Below, piece after piece: positions 1-7,621 of a stretch of 13,055 nucleotides of DNA. A program made the translations under genes and the position numbers. The notes under the pieces were generated by a model. That model was not told the DNA's origin. It searched no databases and was given only the letters and a program-made list of their open reading frames with translations. Position 1 is the first letter of the stretch. Each line of letters begins with the position of its first letter. The stretch is from Elusimicrobiales bacterium (GTDB lineage Bacteria > Elusimicrobiota > Elusimicrobia > Elusimicrobiales > Elusimicrobiaceae), in NCBI GenBank assembly GCA_030540535.1, contig JAUNWB010000008.1, positions 1-13,055 on the forward strand, read 5' to 3'.

Positions 1-80
1 GTATACTATTAAATTGGGTGCCGATTAAGCCGGTGGTTTATTTGACGCTTACAAAACAGCGCCCGATGACAAGCAAAAAC

Positions 81-122
81 AGCGCCCTGCGTGAGCCAAC
101 TTTTCAGCTCACACAAGGCGCT
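81..122. terminator. Imperfect hairpin, likely bidirectional terminator
   Basis: AGCGCC (81-86) pairs with GGCGCT (117-122), and GTGAGC (91-96) pairs with GCTCAC (107-112) around a 10-nt loop. The four intervening positions pair only partly. On the minus strand the hairpin is followed by five T (79-75). On the plus strand it is followed by GCTTTTATCTTTT. Either strand could therefore use it as an intrinsic terminator. It is the second barrier downstream of the minus-strand operon. Confidence 0.55.
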
Positions 123-214
123 GCTTTTATCTTTTGTCTATTAGACTACTACAAAAGTACTGAAATTTTATCCTACCTGAAAATATCCCGAAAAGAATGT
201 TCTATAATAAGTAA

Positions 215-280
215 TAGCGCCCCAGCGCAGCGAAAGGTATAATTGCAACAATCATACCCTTCCACCGCACTGAGGCGCTA
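215..280. terminator. Long imperfect hairpin at the operon end
   Basis: The outer arms TAGCGCC (215-221) and GGCGCTA (274-280) are perfectly complementary. Inner pairing includes CAG/CTG and GGTAT (236-240)/ATACC (254-258). It lies 23 nt past the stop of the 47-residue ORF on the minus strand. The T-rich tract is better on the plus strand (CTTTTGTTTG, then TTTTT at 293-297) than on the minus strand, so it may serve mainly plus-strand transcription or both directions. A TATAAT at 203-208 is placed so that a plus-strand transcript would start near 215. The matching -35 is weak. Confidence 0.5.
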
Positions 281-303
281 CTTTTGTTTGTCCTTTTTGA
301 TTG

Positions 304-447
304 CTATCGCTTCTTAAAAATAGACGAGTAAACTATTCTAGCGAGAGCATAGAAAAACAATATCTTCCCAGCTGTGTGATTAGTAATTATATCAGCGTAA
401 ACAGGGGCCAATGTCAGCAAAAATACCGCCCAGTCGTAAGACTTCAT
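304..447 (-). CDS. Hypothetical 47-residue small membrane protein
   Basis: This is an uncalled short ORF, found by reading the minus strand downstream of res. It starts MKSYDWAVFL and ends SSIFKKR. Two hydrophobic stretches, about residues 7-21 and 29-44, flank a short polar turn (TNHTAGK). The basic KKR tail fits a small membrane hairpin with cytoplasmic ends. ATG at 447 has AGGA about 8 nt upstream; an in-frame ATG at 462 would add five residues. It lies 88 nt after the res stop and just before the 215-280 hairpin, which makes it a candidate last gene of the operon. I do not recognise a family. Small hydrophobic peptides of this size include type I toxins and phage or defence accessory peptides, but nothing here proves either. 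It could also be a chance ORF. Confidence 0.42.
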   Translation of the reverse strand: MKSYDWAVFLLTLAPVYADIITNHTAGKILFFYALARIVYSSIFKKR

Positions 448-485
448 TGTCGCAATCCTCATTCGTACTGAAAATCTATCAATTC

Positions 486-520
486 ACTCCTCCACCAAGC
501 CCTTGCACAGGGACAGGAGT
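486..520 (-). other. Inverted repeat just after the res stop
   Basis: On the minus strand ACTCCT (520-515) pairs with AGGAGT (491-486), with an inner CCCT/AGGG pair closing a small loop. The structure begins about 16 nt after the res stop codon. No T-run follows, so it is a poor intrinsic terminator. It could instead protect the 3' end of the operon transcript or partly attenuate read-through into the small ORF. Confidence 0.35.
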
Positions 521-535
521 ATTGTTGAACACTAT

Positions 536-3500
536 CTATTTTTTCTTCCCGTACTCCTCCCTACTTTCAGCAGCCATCAAGGCAACATCCCCACTTTCCT
601 GATACGATACAAGCCTATCATGCTTGCTAAAGCTGAAGATATTATTCCTATCTACAGACTTGTCAAAGACTATTTCCATCAATTTTTCATAGCTATTGAC
701 ATGGTCATAATACACTTCGCCATTGGAAAGCTTTCTAAACAGTTTCCTTGCACAACCAATTTTGGCTTCTTCAATGGGGCGCAATTGATTGCTTTCCATC
801 GTACCCTTGGTTTCAGCAATAAAATAGATATGCTTTACGGAGCCTTCCTTGAAAGCAATGGCCCAGTCCGGAGAATATTTTCCCATGGGTGTAGGAATAT
901 AGAATGTTCTTGGCAGCTTAGCATAAACAGCAACCAAATCAGAAACATCCAGCGCTTCAGCAAATTTTCTCTCAACACTCTTTTCCGCACTGCCATCAGT
1001 AAACACATAATCCTGAATTGCGTTTTGTGCCTTGAATGCTTTATCAAAGGACTGGCGACAATTTTCAGCAGTAAAAATGATATTGTCAAAAGTACCATCC
1101 GTGGTGTTATAGGTGATATGATCAACTGTTAAAGCAGCCTTTTGCTCATTAATTATCTTAGCGACCTTACGGATGAATTCTTCAGGGTTTTCCCTAAACA
1201 TCATGAATTTTGCTTGAGGCATGCACCGCAAGATTTCTGCAACAGTCTTGCGCGTTAGCGTGGTTCTTCCAGCAATTTCGCCAATCAAATCATATTTGAT
1301 ATCACTATCATGATGGTCATCCAATACACCGGTTTGGGTACGAGTAGTTTTGAAGGAGCTCTTTTGCTCCAGCATATGTCGCTGCAAATTCTCTTCCTGC
1401 TCACCCTTGGTAGTGGTGTATTTAATCTGGCTAACAGTCAAATCTGTAGTTAACTTTTGCACTGACTTGTTGATTAATTCCTTGCTATCAAAGGAGACCT
1501 TATAGGCATAGCGATGATTAATTTTCTTCCAAAGTGCTTGGAATTCTTTTTTCCAGAAGTTATCATTCAAAGGATTATCCTGAACCTGAGTTTCCTTGCC
1601 ATCACTAATCATTTCTTTCAGGACATTCTCATCAAAGATACCTTGAATGAGCTTATGCACAGCAGGAGCATCCCCAGCCAATTGCAGTGGCATTGGTGCT
1701 AATGTGCCATTAGCCAAGTCAGCTTTGTACTTATCAGTAATCTTTTGGTCGTAGTCTACATAACCATTCATTCCCAGATAGAGTATAACTGCGTTAGCCT
1801 TGGCAGCATCAATAGTATAAGTTTTATCCTCAATCTTAACGATACGACCATTGAAATAGTCCACGGAAGCCTTAGTAGGCCGCTCGTACAGATTTTCTCT
1901 AATATCGCCTTGCAAGCCACTAACAAAATCAGTATAGCTTTCGCTAGCAATTACTGTAAGTTTATTAATTTCGTGTACTGCACTGCCACAAGCCTGCTCA
2001 TCCATGCGGTCACCATGTTGATTTACACAAATGCGCATACCACGGCCCACTTCTTGGCGTTTATTGACTTCGCTATTGGAATGCTTCAGAGTACAAATCT
2101 GGAAAACATTGGGATTGTCCCAGCCTTCGCGCAAGGCAGAATGAGAGAAGATAAAGCGCACTGGATTATTCATATCCAGCAGCATTTCCTTGTTCTTCAT
2201 GATCAAATCATAGGCAGAAACATCATTAGAAATGTCCTGTCCACGTTCGCATTTACTATCCACGCTGCGACCTTTTTTATCCACGCTAAAATAGCCAGTG
2301 TGCACCATGCTGACTTCTGAAGCTACCTTTTGCAAATATCTTCTGTAAGGTGTATCAAAAAGCTCCTGCAGCTTATTATTGAATACTTTGCTATATTCTT
2401 CCTCAAAGATTTTGCCATATTCGCCTAAGGTCGCATTGCCTTCTTCATCATATTGGCGATATTTGGCTACCTCATCAATGAAGAACAGGGATAGGGTTTT
2501 GATGCCTTGTTCAAAGAGCTTCTCTTCCTTCTCAAAATGGGACAAAATGGTCTCTCTGATTTGGATGCGACGCTTATCCATCTCGGATACATCACCAACC
2601 ACATCGCCACCCTCGATGCGCTCGCCGTTGGTGAAGGTAACGCAGCCTTTCCCATGAGGATTAATATCACTTATCACATAACCCTGGTATTGGTTCATTC
2701 CTTTAGACTCATTAAAAAGATTAGTACCAACTTCTAATATCTTCATGACCTTCTTGGGCCCGTTCTTCTGCATCTCCTCAAATTCTAAACGTACACGTGG
2801 AGGTTTATTGGGAGCTAGCACGATTTTATCACAATACAGATAGCTATCTATGCCCTTGAGATTGGTCATTTCGATGCCTTTGACTTCAATTTTCTTGACT
2901 AGCTTTTGATTGTAGGCATCCAAGGCATCCAGTACATACACCAAATTATGCTGTGTTTTATGGGTTGCAGAATAATTGATGCTAAACAAAGGATGGAATT
3001 GCTCCATGGATTTTTGGGTTACTTTACCACCCAGCTTTTGGGGCTCATCCAAAATCAAGATGGGATTAGTTTGGGCAATAACGTCTATGGGACGACGAGA
3101 GCCAAAGCTATCCGGTGTACCATAAATAATACGAGCAACCTTATCACCACCACGACCTGCACCCTTTTTATCCTCATTTAAGGAGGCAGCAAAGGCTTGA
3201 TGGTTGATAATCATAACATTGATTTCGTTGCTTTTGGCAAAGTCATCAATTTTTGTTAAATTGCTACTGTCATAAATGAAATATCTGGCTTTTTTGCCAT
3301 ATTGCTCCATGAAATGGGCCTCTGTCATTTCAAAGGTCTTTTTGACACCCTCGCGAATGGCCACAGAAGGAACGATGACGATATATTTATTCCAACCATA
3401 TTGCTTGTTCAGCTCGAACATGGTCTTGATATAAACGTAGGTCTTGCCGGTACCTGTTTCCATTTCGACGTCTAAGCTGCAACGACCTTGCCCAGCTTTG

Positions 3501-3793
3501 ATTTCAGAGGATTGGTTGATGTTGTAGGTGTCTTGTACTTTTTGGATGCCCTTTAACAGCGCTGCTTTGTCCAAGCTGATAGGAGCATTAGCATAACCAA
3601 GCACGATATCCTGTTGCTTTTCTAATAAATCCAAAAACAAATTTTGCTCATCCTTGGGCAGCACATTGAGTTTTCCTGGGTCAAAAAGATAGCTCAAATC
3701 CTCTGCTTTAGCCTTGGTCTGTCCTTGGAAAACATTGACCACAGCGTTGACGGCATCGGTTTGATACTGTTGTATTTTGAATGTAAATTTCAT
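536..3793 (-). CDS. res: Type III restriction endonuclease subunit Res
   Basis: This is the ATP-dependent helicase/nuclease subunit of a type III restriction-modification system. It works with Mod to move along or contact DNA between unmethylated sites and cut it. Counting from the ATG at 3793 there are 1085 residues, a normal Res size. The N-terminal superfamily 2 motor shows Walker A (METGTGKT, about 111-118) and motif II as DEPQ (about 249-252), the form typical of type III Res, followed by an SAT-like motif (NYSATH). Motif VI is QEVGRGMRI. The C-terminal PD-(D/E)XK nuclease shows PDW near 975 and ETKG near 994-997. The ATG overlaps the preceding mod stop (TGATG), with AGAAGGG upstream; a TTG one codon earlier is a less likely start. 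All catalytic motifs appear intact, so the subunit should be active if a Mod partner is made. Confidence 0.95.
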   Translation of the reverse strand: MKFTFKIQQYQTDAVNAVVNVFQGQTKAKAEDLSYLFDPGKLNVLPKDEQNLFLDLLEKQQDIVLGYANAPISLDKAALLKGIQKVQDTYNINQSSEIKAGQGRCSLDVEMETGTGKTYVYIKTMFELNKQYGWNKYIVIVPSVAIREGVKKTFEMTEAHFMEQYGKKARYFIYDSSNLTKIDDFAKSNEINVMIINHQAFAASLNEDKKGAGRGGDKVARIIYGTPDSFGSRRPIDVIAQTNPILILDEPQKLGGKVTQKSMEQFHPLFSINYSATHKTQHNLVYVLDALDAYNQKLVKKIEVKGIEMTNLKGIDSYLYCDKIVLAPNKPPRVRLEFEEMQKNGPKKVMKILEVGTNLFNESKGMNQYQGYVISDINPHGKGCVTFTNGERIEGGDVVGDVSEMDKRRIQIRETILSHFEKEEKLFEQGIKTLSLFFIDEVAKYRQYDEEGNATLGEYGKIFEEEYSKVFNNKLQELFDTPYRRYLQKVASEVSMVHTGYFSVDKKGRSVDSKCERGQDISNDVSAYDLIMKNKEMLLDMNNPVRFIFSHSALREGWDNPNVFQICTLKHSNSEVNKRQEVGRGMRICVNQHGDRMDEQACGSAVHEINKLTVIASESYTDFVSGLQGDIRENLYERPTKASVDYFNGRIVKIEDKTYTIDAAKANAVILYLGMNGYVDYDQKITDKYKADLANGTLAPMPLQLAGDAPAVHKLIQGIFDENVLKEMISDGKETQVQDNPLNDNFWKKEFQALWKKINHRYAYKVSFDSKELINKSVQKLTTDLTVSQIKYTTTKGEQEENLQRHMLEQKSSFKTTRTQTGVLDDHHDSDIKYDLIGEIAGRTTLTRKTVAEILRCMPQAKFMMFRENPEEFIRKVAKIINEQKAALTVDHITYNTTDGTFDNIIFTAENCRQSFDKAFKAQNAIQDYVFTDGSAEKSVERKFAEALDVSDLVAVYAKLPRTFYIPTPMGKYSPDWAIAFKEGSVKHIYFIAETKGTMESNQLRPIEEAKIGCARKLFRKLSNGEVYYDHVNSYEKLMEIVFDKSVDRNNIFSFSKHDRLVSYQESGDVALMAAESREEYGKKK

Positions 3794-4427
3794 CAAATTA
3801 CCCTTCTTTCAGTATTGGGGCTATAGGTATTAAATATTTGCTCAAAATTGATGGCCACGCTGTCACCTGCCAAGGAGTTATCCCGCATTACAAAATAACT
3901 GGGCTTTTCTTTGGCAATGGCAGTAATTACATCATCATTCACGTCTTTATCAAAGCAGGCCATGATGTGACCGTTAGCCACATCGAATACTTCCTTGCCT
4001 GCAATTTCTTTTTTCACGATCTTACTGGACAAGGATGTTCCCAAATCCAGCATTACTTGGAACAGTAAATCTTCACTGCTACGGTCGCTCTTCACATTAT
4101 CCACGAAAAGGCTGATTTCCTTGTCCATGTACTCTTTCGGAGTGTAATAAACATCTTCCATATTGCTGCTATCCAGCTTTAATACGCGGAAACCGATATC
4201 TAAGTCCTGAGTGGTTAATGGATTTTCATCCTTGATTTTTTGGCCAGCCCGACGAATACGTTCCTTGCCAATCTCACAGATGTTTTTATAACCAGCCTTG
4301 TATGCTTCACTCTTTTCATCACATGCTTCAGGCAATTGCACCATGATAAACTTGCGATGCCCACCATCTTCAGCGTTTAGTTGCATTACGGCATGAGCTG
4401 TGGTTGCAGATCCAGAGAAGAAATCTA
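3793..4427 (-). repeat. Mod 3' homology block, copy in second mod
   Basis: This segment is directly repeated at 5739-6373. Both are 635 nt, with no length change between them. Protein differences over about 205 residues are few (for example Y/F, Q/K, S/A, G/D and a final I/L), while many silent DNA differences exist. The duplication is therefore old and selectively maintained, not an assembly duplicate. Similarity ends sharply after the codons for ILDFFSGSA in favour of unrelated recognition-region sequence. Confidence 0.85.
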
Positions 4428-5619
4428 GAATAATACCTTCTTCATTTAGATTTGCCATTTTAATTAATTCTTTTATAAATAGCAGAGATTTAGGAAAATC
4501 AAAACACTTTTTTCTATCAAAGAGCTTTTCTAATTCAGGGGTAGCATTGAAATTTGCATACTCTTTTGCGATAAATTCCAATGTACTGTATGGATTATCT
4601 CTATTTATGGGATTCCCATCCTTATCTACAAACTCATATGATTTTGTATATACCTTGTACTTTCCACCTGACTTTTTGAAAACTATGAACCCATTCTCAA
4701 TTCCCCACAAAACTTTTTGCTTTGACCATCGCCAAATCCATACCTTGTCTTCAAACCCATTTCCAGGCCAAATATCTACACCATCTGGTCCTTTAATAGG
4801 ATAATTCAGCCCGTCAGAATACTGCAAACTATTTTTATTTAATTGTGTAATATAAAATCTACCTCTAGTATTCTCGTATTCATCTACTTCTTTATACAGC
4901 CTATCACGCTCGGTTTGATCTTTTGGTTTTTTTGCTAGTCTAACTTTAGAAAAAGACTTTGAATACATTAATATATATTCATGAAAAGGAGCAATGGTCG
5001 TCACATCATGCTTACCTGAATTAATTGTTCTTCTAATACTATTAGAAATGAAATTTTCATGACCAAAAATTTCTTCACACACTTTTTTTAGGTTATCCTG
5101 CTCATTATCATCTATACTAATGAAAATGACACCATCATCACTAAGCAAATCTTTTGCTAACTTTAGCCTAGGATACATCATATTCAGCCAATCAGTGTGA
5201 AATCGTCCATTACTTTCTAGATTTTGTACCATACGATTTCCCAAAGGATTATACTGCCCGCTATTAGCCAGATATTCTTCAGTATTTTGTCCAAACTCAT
5301 CTTTATATACAAAATCATTACCCGTATTATAAGGAGGATCAATATAAATCATCTTCACCTTGCCGAGATAAGTCTCCTGCAAAAGCTTCAAAACCTCAAG
5401 GTTGTCACCCTCGATATAGAGGTTTTCCGTGTTGTCGAAATCCACACTTTCCTCTCTGCAAGGGCGCAAAGTTTTGTTGATAGGCGCGTTAGCTGCCAGC
5501 ATGGCTTTCTTTTTATCAGGCCAAGTAAACTGATAACGTTCCTGTAAGCCTTCTACCACATTATTGCTCAATTCTTGGCGAAGTATATCGAAATCAACAG
5601 TTCGCTTTACCCCCCACAC
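3793..5619 (-). CDS. mod: Type III DNA methyltransferase Mod, second copy
   Basis: This is an adenine-N6 methyltransferase and site-recognition subunit of a type III system. In the 608-residue open frame the catalytic DPPY lies at about 94-97, and the AdoMet-binding segment DFFSGSATTAHA lies at about 399-410. This DPPY-first order is that of beta-class Mods. Between them (about 164-397) is a target-recognition region unrelated to that of the upstream Mod; the flanks are nearly identical to it. The frame as open starts only at GTG 5619, has no good ribosome binding site there and lacks the usual N-terminal 36 residues. Those residues are encoded just upstream in another frame (5607-5717). The break is at six G (5610-5615); seven would join the parts into 641 residues. 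The gene is therefore frameshifted here, phase-variable, or wrongly sequenced at one base. Reinitiation at GTG could still give a shortened protein. Confidence 0.9.
   Translation of the reverse strand: MWGVKRTVDFDILRQELSNNVVEGLQERYQFTWPDKKKAMLAANAPINKTLRPCREESVDFDNTENLYIEGDNLEVLKLLQETYLGKVKMIYIDPPYNTGNDFVYKDEFGQNTEEYLANSGQYNPLGNRMVQNLESNGRFHTDWLNMMYPRLKLAKDLLSDDGVIFISIDDNEQDNLKKVCEEIFGHENFISNSIRRTINSGKHDVTTIAPFHEYILMYSKSFSKVRLAKKPKDQTERDRLYKEVDEYENTRGRFYITQLNKNSLQYSDGLNYPIKGPDGVDIWPGNGFEDKVWIWRWSKQKVLWGIENGFIVFKKSGGKYKVYTKSYEFVDKDGNPINRDNPYSTLEFIAKEYANFNATPELEKLFDRKKCFDFPKSLLFIKELIKMANLNEEGIILDFFSGSATTAHAVMQLNAEDGGHRKFIMVQLPEACDEKSEAYKAGYKNICEIGKERIRRAGQKIKDENPLTTQDLDIGFRVLKLDSSNMEDVYYTPKEYMDKEISLFVDNVKSDRSSEDLLFQVMLDLGTSLSSKIVKKEIAGKEVFDVANGHIMACFDKDVNDDVITAIAKEKPSYFVMRDNSLAGDSVAINFEQIFNTYSPNTERRVI
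5131..5610 (-). repeat. Mod 5' homology block, copy in second mod
   Basis: This block encodes VKRTVDFD through LAKDLLSDDG. It matches 7032-7511 over 480 nt with no length difference. It carries the DPPY motif. Within it, the segment just after DPPYNTGNDFVY (about 40 residues) is the most divergent part. Confidence 0.8.
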
Positions 5620-5717
5620 TCGTCCATAGTTTCAGTGATGCAGTTAGGGAATATTGCTGCCAGCTTCTCTAAATTATCTGCCACCTTATCCATGGAGTGC
5701 ATCTTCATTTTTTCCAT
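5607..5717 (-). CDS. mod: Out-of-frame N-terminal part of second Mod
   Basis: This 36-codon frame begins with ATG at 5717, preceded by a strong GGGAGG (5726-5731) at 8-nt spacing and 21 nt after the first mod stop. It reads MEKMKMHSMD and then AAIFPNCITE. This matches the first Mod N-terminus (MKQLKMHSVD, then SLFPNCITES), which is the usual beginning of type III Mods. It ends at a TAA (5609-5607) immediately after six G. The good ribosome binding site and the homology show this is the true start of the second mod. As written, translation would stop before the body of the enzyme. Confidence 0.85.
   Translation of the reverse strand: MEKMKMHSMDKVADNLEKLAAIFPNCITETMDECGG
5610..5615 (-). repeat. 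Six-G tract at the mod frameshift
   Basis: The run is six C on the plus strand, six G in the coding sense. In the frame set by ATG 5717 it reads TGT GGG GGG TAA. With one more G it would read TGT GGG GGG GTA AAG, giving CGGVKRT, which aligns with IGGVKRT of the first Mod. The tract is thus exactly at the point where the two frames must be joined. Confidence 0.85.
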
Positions 5718-5738
5718 TTACAAAACCTCCCGTTTTTG

Positions 5739-6373
5739 TCATAGCACCCTTCTTTCCGTGTTGGGGCTATAGGTATTAAATATTTGCTCAAAGTTTATTG
5801 CTACGCTGTCATCAGCCAAGGAGTTATCCCGCATTACAAAATAGCTGGGCTTTTCTTTGGCAATGGCGGTAATCACATCATCATTCACATCTTTATCAAA
5901 GCAGGCCATGATATGTCCGTTGGCTACATCAAATACTTCCTTGCCTGCAATTTCTTTTTTCACAATCTTACTGGACAAAGATGTTCCCAAATCCAACATC
6001 ACTTGGAACAGTAAATCTTCACTGCTACGGTCCGCCTTCACATTGTCTACGAAAAGGCTGATTTCCTTGTCCATGTACTCTTTAGGGGTGTAATAAACAT
6101 CTTCCATATTGCTGCTATCCAGCTTCAGTACACGGAAACCAATATCTAAATCCTGTGTGGTTAATGGATTTTCATCCTTGATTTTTTTGCCAGCTCGGCG
6201 AATACGCTCCTTGCCGATTTCGCAGATGTTTTTATAACCAGCCTTAAAGGCTTCACTCTTTTCATCACATGCTTCAGGCAATTGCACCATGATAAACTTA
6301 CGATGACCGCCGTCTTCGGCATTCAGTTGCATCACAGCATGCGCTGTAGTTGCAGAGCCTGAGAAGAAATCTA
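5739..6373 (-). repeat. Mod 3' homology block, copy in first mod
   Basis: Partner of the block at 3793-4427, in the same orientation and 1946 nt away. Recombination between the two would delete about 1.95 kb. It would leave one mod with the first copy's 5' part and recognition region joined to the second copy's 3' end. Confidence 0.85.
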
Positions 6374-7619
6374 AAACTACGCTATCTTCATCACAAAATC
6401 CTAATATTCTTTTTATGAAGCTAGTTAATTTAGCTGTTTCGAATACTTTAGCATTGAACAAAGATGAAATTTCAGAAGATGAGCCTACCAACATATCCAT
6501 CCACGAGCTGTTTAATAAAGTCTTATCTGTAGGTGGGATATAGTGTTCTGGTTTACCTTTATTTGATAATCTTAATAAATCTATTCTTTCACCCTTTCCT
6601 AAATACCAATTATCAATCTGTTCATCAGTAGGGTTACTTCCTATTTCATTAAGCATTTTATTATAATTAATTATCGCTATTTCACTACGTTCTTTACTCC
6701 ATCTCCACTGTCCTGTTTTGGGAATTGTACCAAATAGTTCATAACGCATTGTTGGCCTATCCGTTCCTCTCCAATGATTATTCCAAGTTCCTGCTCTAAA
6801 AGAATCTAATAATTTACTTTGTTGCTTAAACCTATGAGTGGCAACTCTTGAATAAAACAGTACATATTCAAAATCTTTCCCTAGTTTATCCCAAGTTTCA
6901 AATTGTGCTTGAACAGACTTTGCACCTCTTCTAACAACTATTTGGTTACGGAAATTATCTGGTCCGAACACTTCATCCATTATTTTGCGCAAATTATCTA
7001 TTTCTTCATCCCCAATTGAAACAAATACCAATCCGTCATCACTTAATAAATCCTTAGCTAGCTTAAGCCTAGGATACATCATATTAAGCCAATCTGTATG
7101 AAAGCGTCCATTGCTTTCAGTATTGGCAACTAAGCGATTTCCTTCATCACTGTACTGACCACTATTAGCCATGTATTCCTCAGCATCTTTGGCAAAATCG
7201 TCATTATAAACAAAATCATTGCCAGTATTATATGGTGGATCGATGTAAATCATCTTTACCTTGCCGAGATAAGTCTCTTGCAACAGCTTCAAAACCTCAA
7301 GGTTATCGCCCTCGATATAAAGATTCTCTGTGTTGTCAAAATCCACACTTTCCTCTCTGCAAGGTCGCAGTGTTTTATTAATAGGCGCATTAGCGGCCAA
7401 CATGGCCTTCTTTTTATCAGGCCACGTGAATTGATAGCGCTCCTCGAGTCCTTCCACCACATGGTCGCTCAGCTCTTGCTTCAACATATCAAAATCAACA
7501 GTTCGTTTTACCCCCCCGATTCCGTCTGTACTTTCAGTAATACAGTTCGGAAACAGAGAAGCAATTTTATCAATGTTCTCCGCGATTTTATCAACGGAGT
7601 GCATCTTCAATTGCTTCAT
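5739..7619 (-). CDS. mod: Type III DNA methyltransferase Mod, first copy
   Basis: This is an intact 626-residue type III Mod that methylates adenine at its recognition site and guides Res. The N-terminus (KMHSVDKIAENIDKIASLFP) is the standard start of this family. DPPY lies at about 127-130, followed by NTGNDFVY. The AdoMet-binding DFFSGSATTAHA lies at about 417-428, so this is a beta-class arrangement. The target-recognition region (about 197-415) differs from that of the second Mod, while the first ~160 residues of the core and the last ~210 are almost identical. ATG 7619 follows the DUF4391 stop by 2 nt, and GGAGGAG inside the end of that gene is its ribosome binding site. Residues I-G-G-V are encoded over a run of seven G (7511-7517), so this copy is in frame but could be switched off by gain or loss of one G. 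Confidence 0.95.
   Translation of the reverse strand: MKQLKMHSVDKIAENIDKIASLFPNCITESTDGIGGVKRTVDFDMLKQELSDHVVEGLEERYQFTWPDKKKAMLAANAPINKTLRPCREESVDFDNTENLYIEGDNLEVLKLLQETYLGKVKMIYIDPPYNTGNDFVYNDDFAKDAEEYMANSGQYSDEGNRLVANTESNGRFHTDWLNMMYPRLKLAKDLLSDDGLVFVSIGDEEIDNLRKIMDEVFGPDNFRNQIVVRRGAKSVQAQFETWDKLGKDFEYVLFYSRVATHRFKQQSKLLDSFRAGTWNNHWRGTDRPTMRYELFGTIPKTGQWRWSKERSEIAIINYNKMLNEIGSNPTDEQIDNWYLGKGERIDLLRLSNKGKPEHYIPPTDKTLLNSSWMDMLVGSSSEISSLFNAKVFETAKLTSFIKRILGFCDEDSVVLDFFSGSATTAHAVMQLNAEDGGHRKFIMVQLPEACDEKSEAFKAGYKNICEIGKERIRRAGKKIKDENPLTTQDLDIGFRVLKLDSSNMEDVYYTPKEYMDKEISLFVDNVKADRSSEDLLFQVMLDLGTSLSSKIVKKEIAGKEVFDVANGHIMACFDKDVNDDVITAIAKEKPSYFVMRDNSLADDSVAINFEQIFNTYSPNTERRVL
7032..7511 (-). repeat. 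Mod 5' homology block, copy in first mod
   Basis: Partner of 5131-5610, in direct orientation. Recombination here would join the first copy's good start and in-frame seven-G tract to the second copy's recognition region. That would give an expressed Mod of the second specificity. Confidence 0.8.
7511..7517 (-). repeat. Seven-G tract in first mod, in frame
   Basis: There are seven C on the plus strand, read as ATC GGG GGG GTA in the coding sense. It is at the same codon position as the six-G tract of the second mod. It is the internal reference showing that seven G is the ON length. Confidence 0.85.
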
Positions 7620-7621
7620 CT

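Larger units (their letters stand above)
1..303. other. Left intergenic stretch with two hairpins
   Basis: I see no convincing gene here. A 74-codon plus-strand frame (18-242) runs straight through both hairpins, has no good ribosome binding site and looks like chance. The stretch holds two GC-rich inverted repeats (81-122 and 215-280) listed separately. It also holds a short direct repeat, AAACAGCGCCC, at about 54-64 and 77-87. A plus-strand TATAAT lies at 203-208, just before the second hairpin. The region probably separates the minus-strand operon from whatever lies to the left of the window. Confidence 0.6.

Noticed and set aside
503..1132. 209-codon plus-strand ORF
   Set aside because: It is fully antisense to the nuclease end of res, has no ribosome binding site or recognisable domain, and its codon pattern is that of a shadow frame.
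1745..2320. 191-codon plus-strand ORF
   Set aside because: Antisense to the helicase part of res; its low-complexity composition follows from the opposite strand.
3838..6014. Pair of similar 76-codon plus-strand ORFs (3838-4068 and 5784-6014)
   Set aside because: Their similarity only reflects the duplicated mod 3' blocks on the other strand.
3793..7619. Duplicate mod as an assembly artefact
   Set aside because: The shared blocks differ at many silent positions and at a few amino acids, and the centres are unrelated, so they are two real genes.
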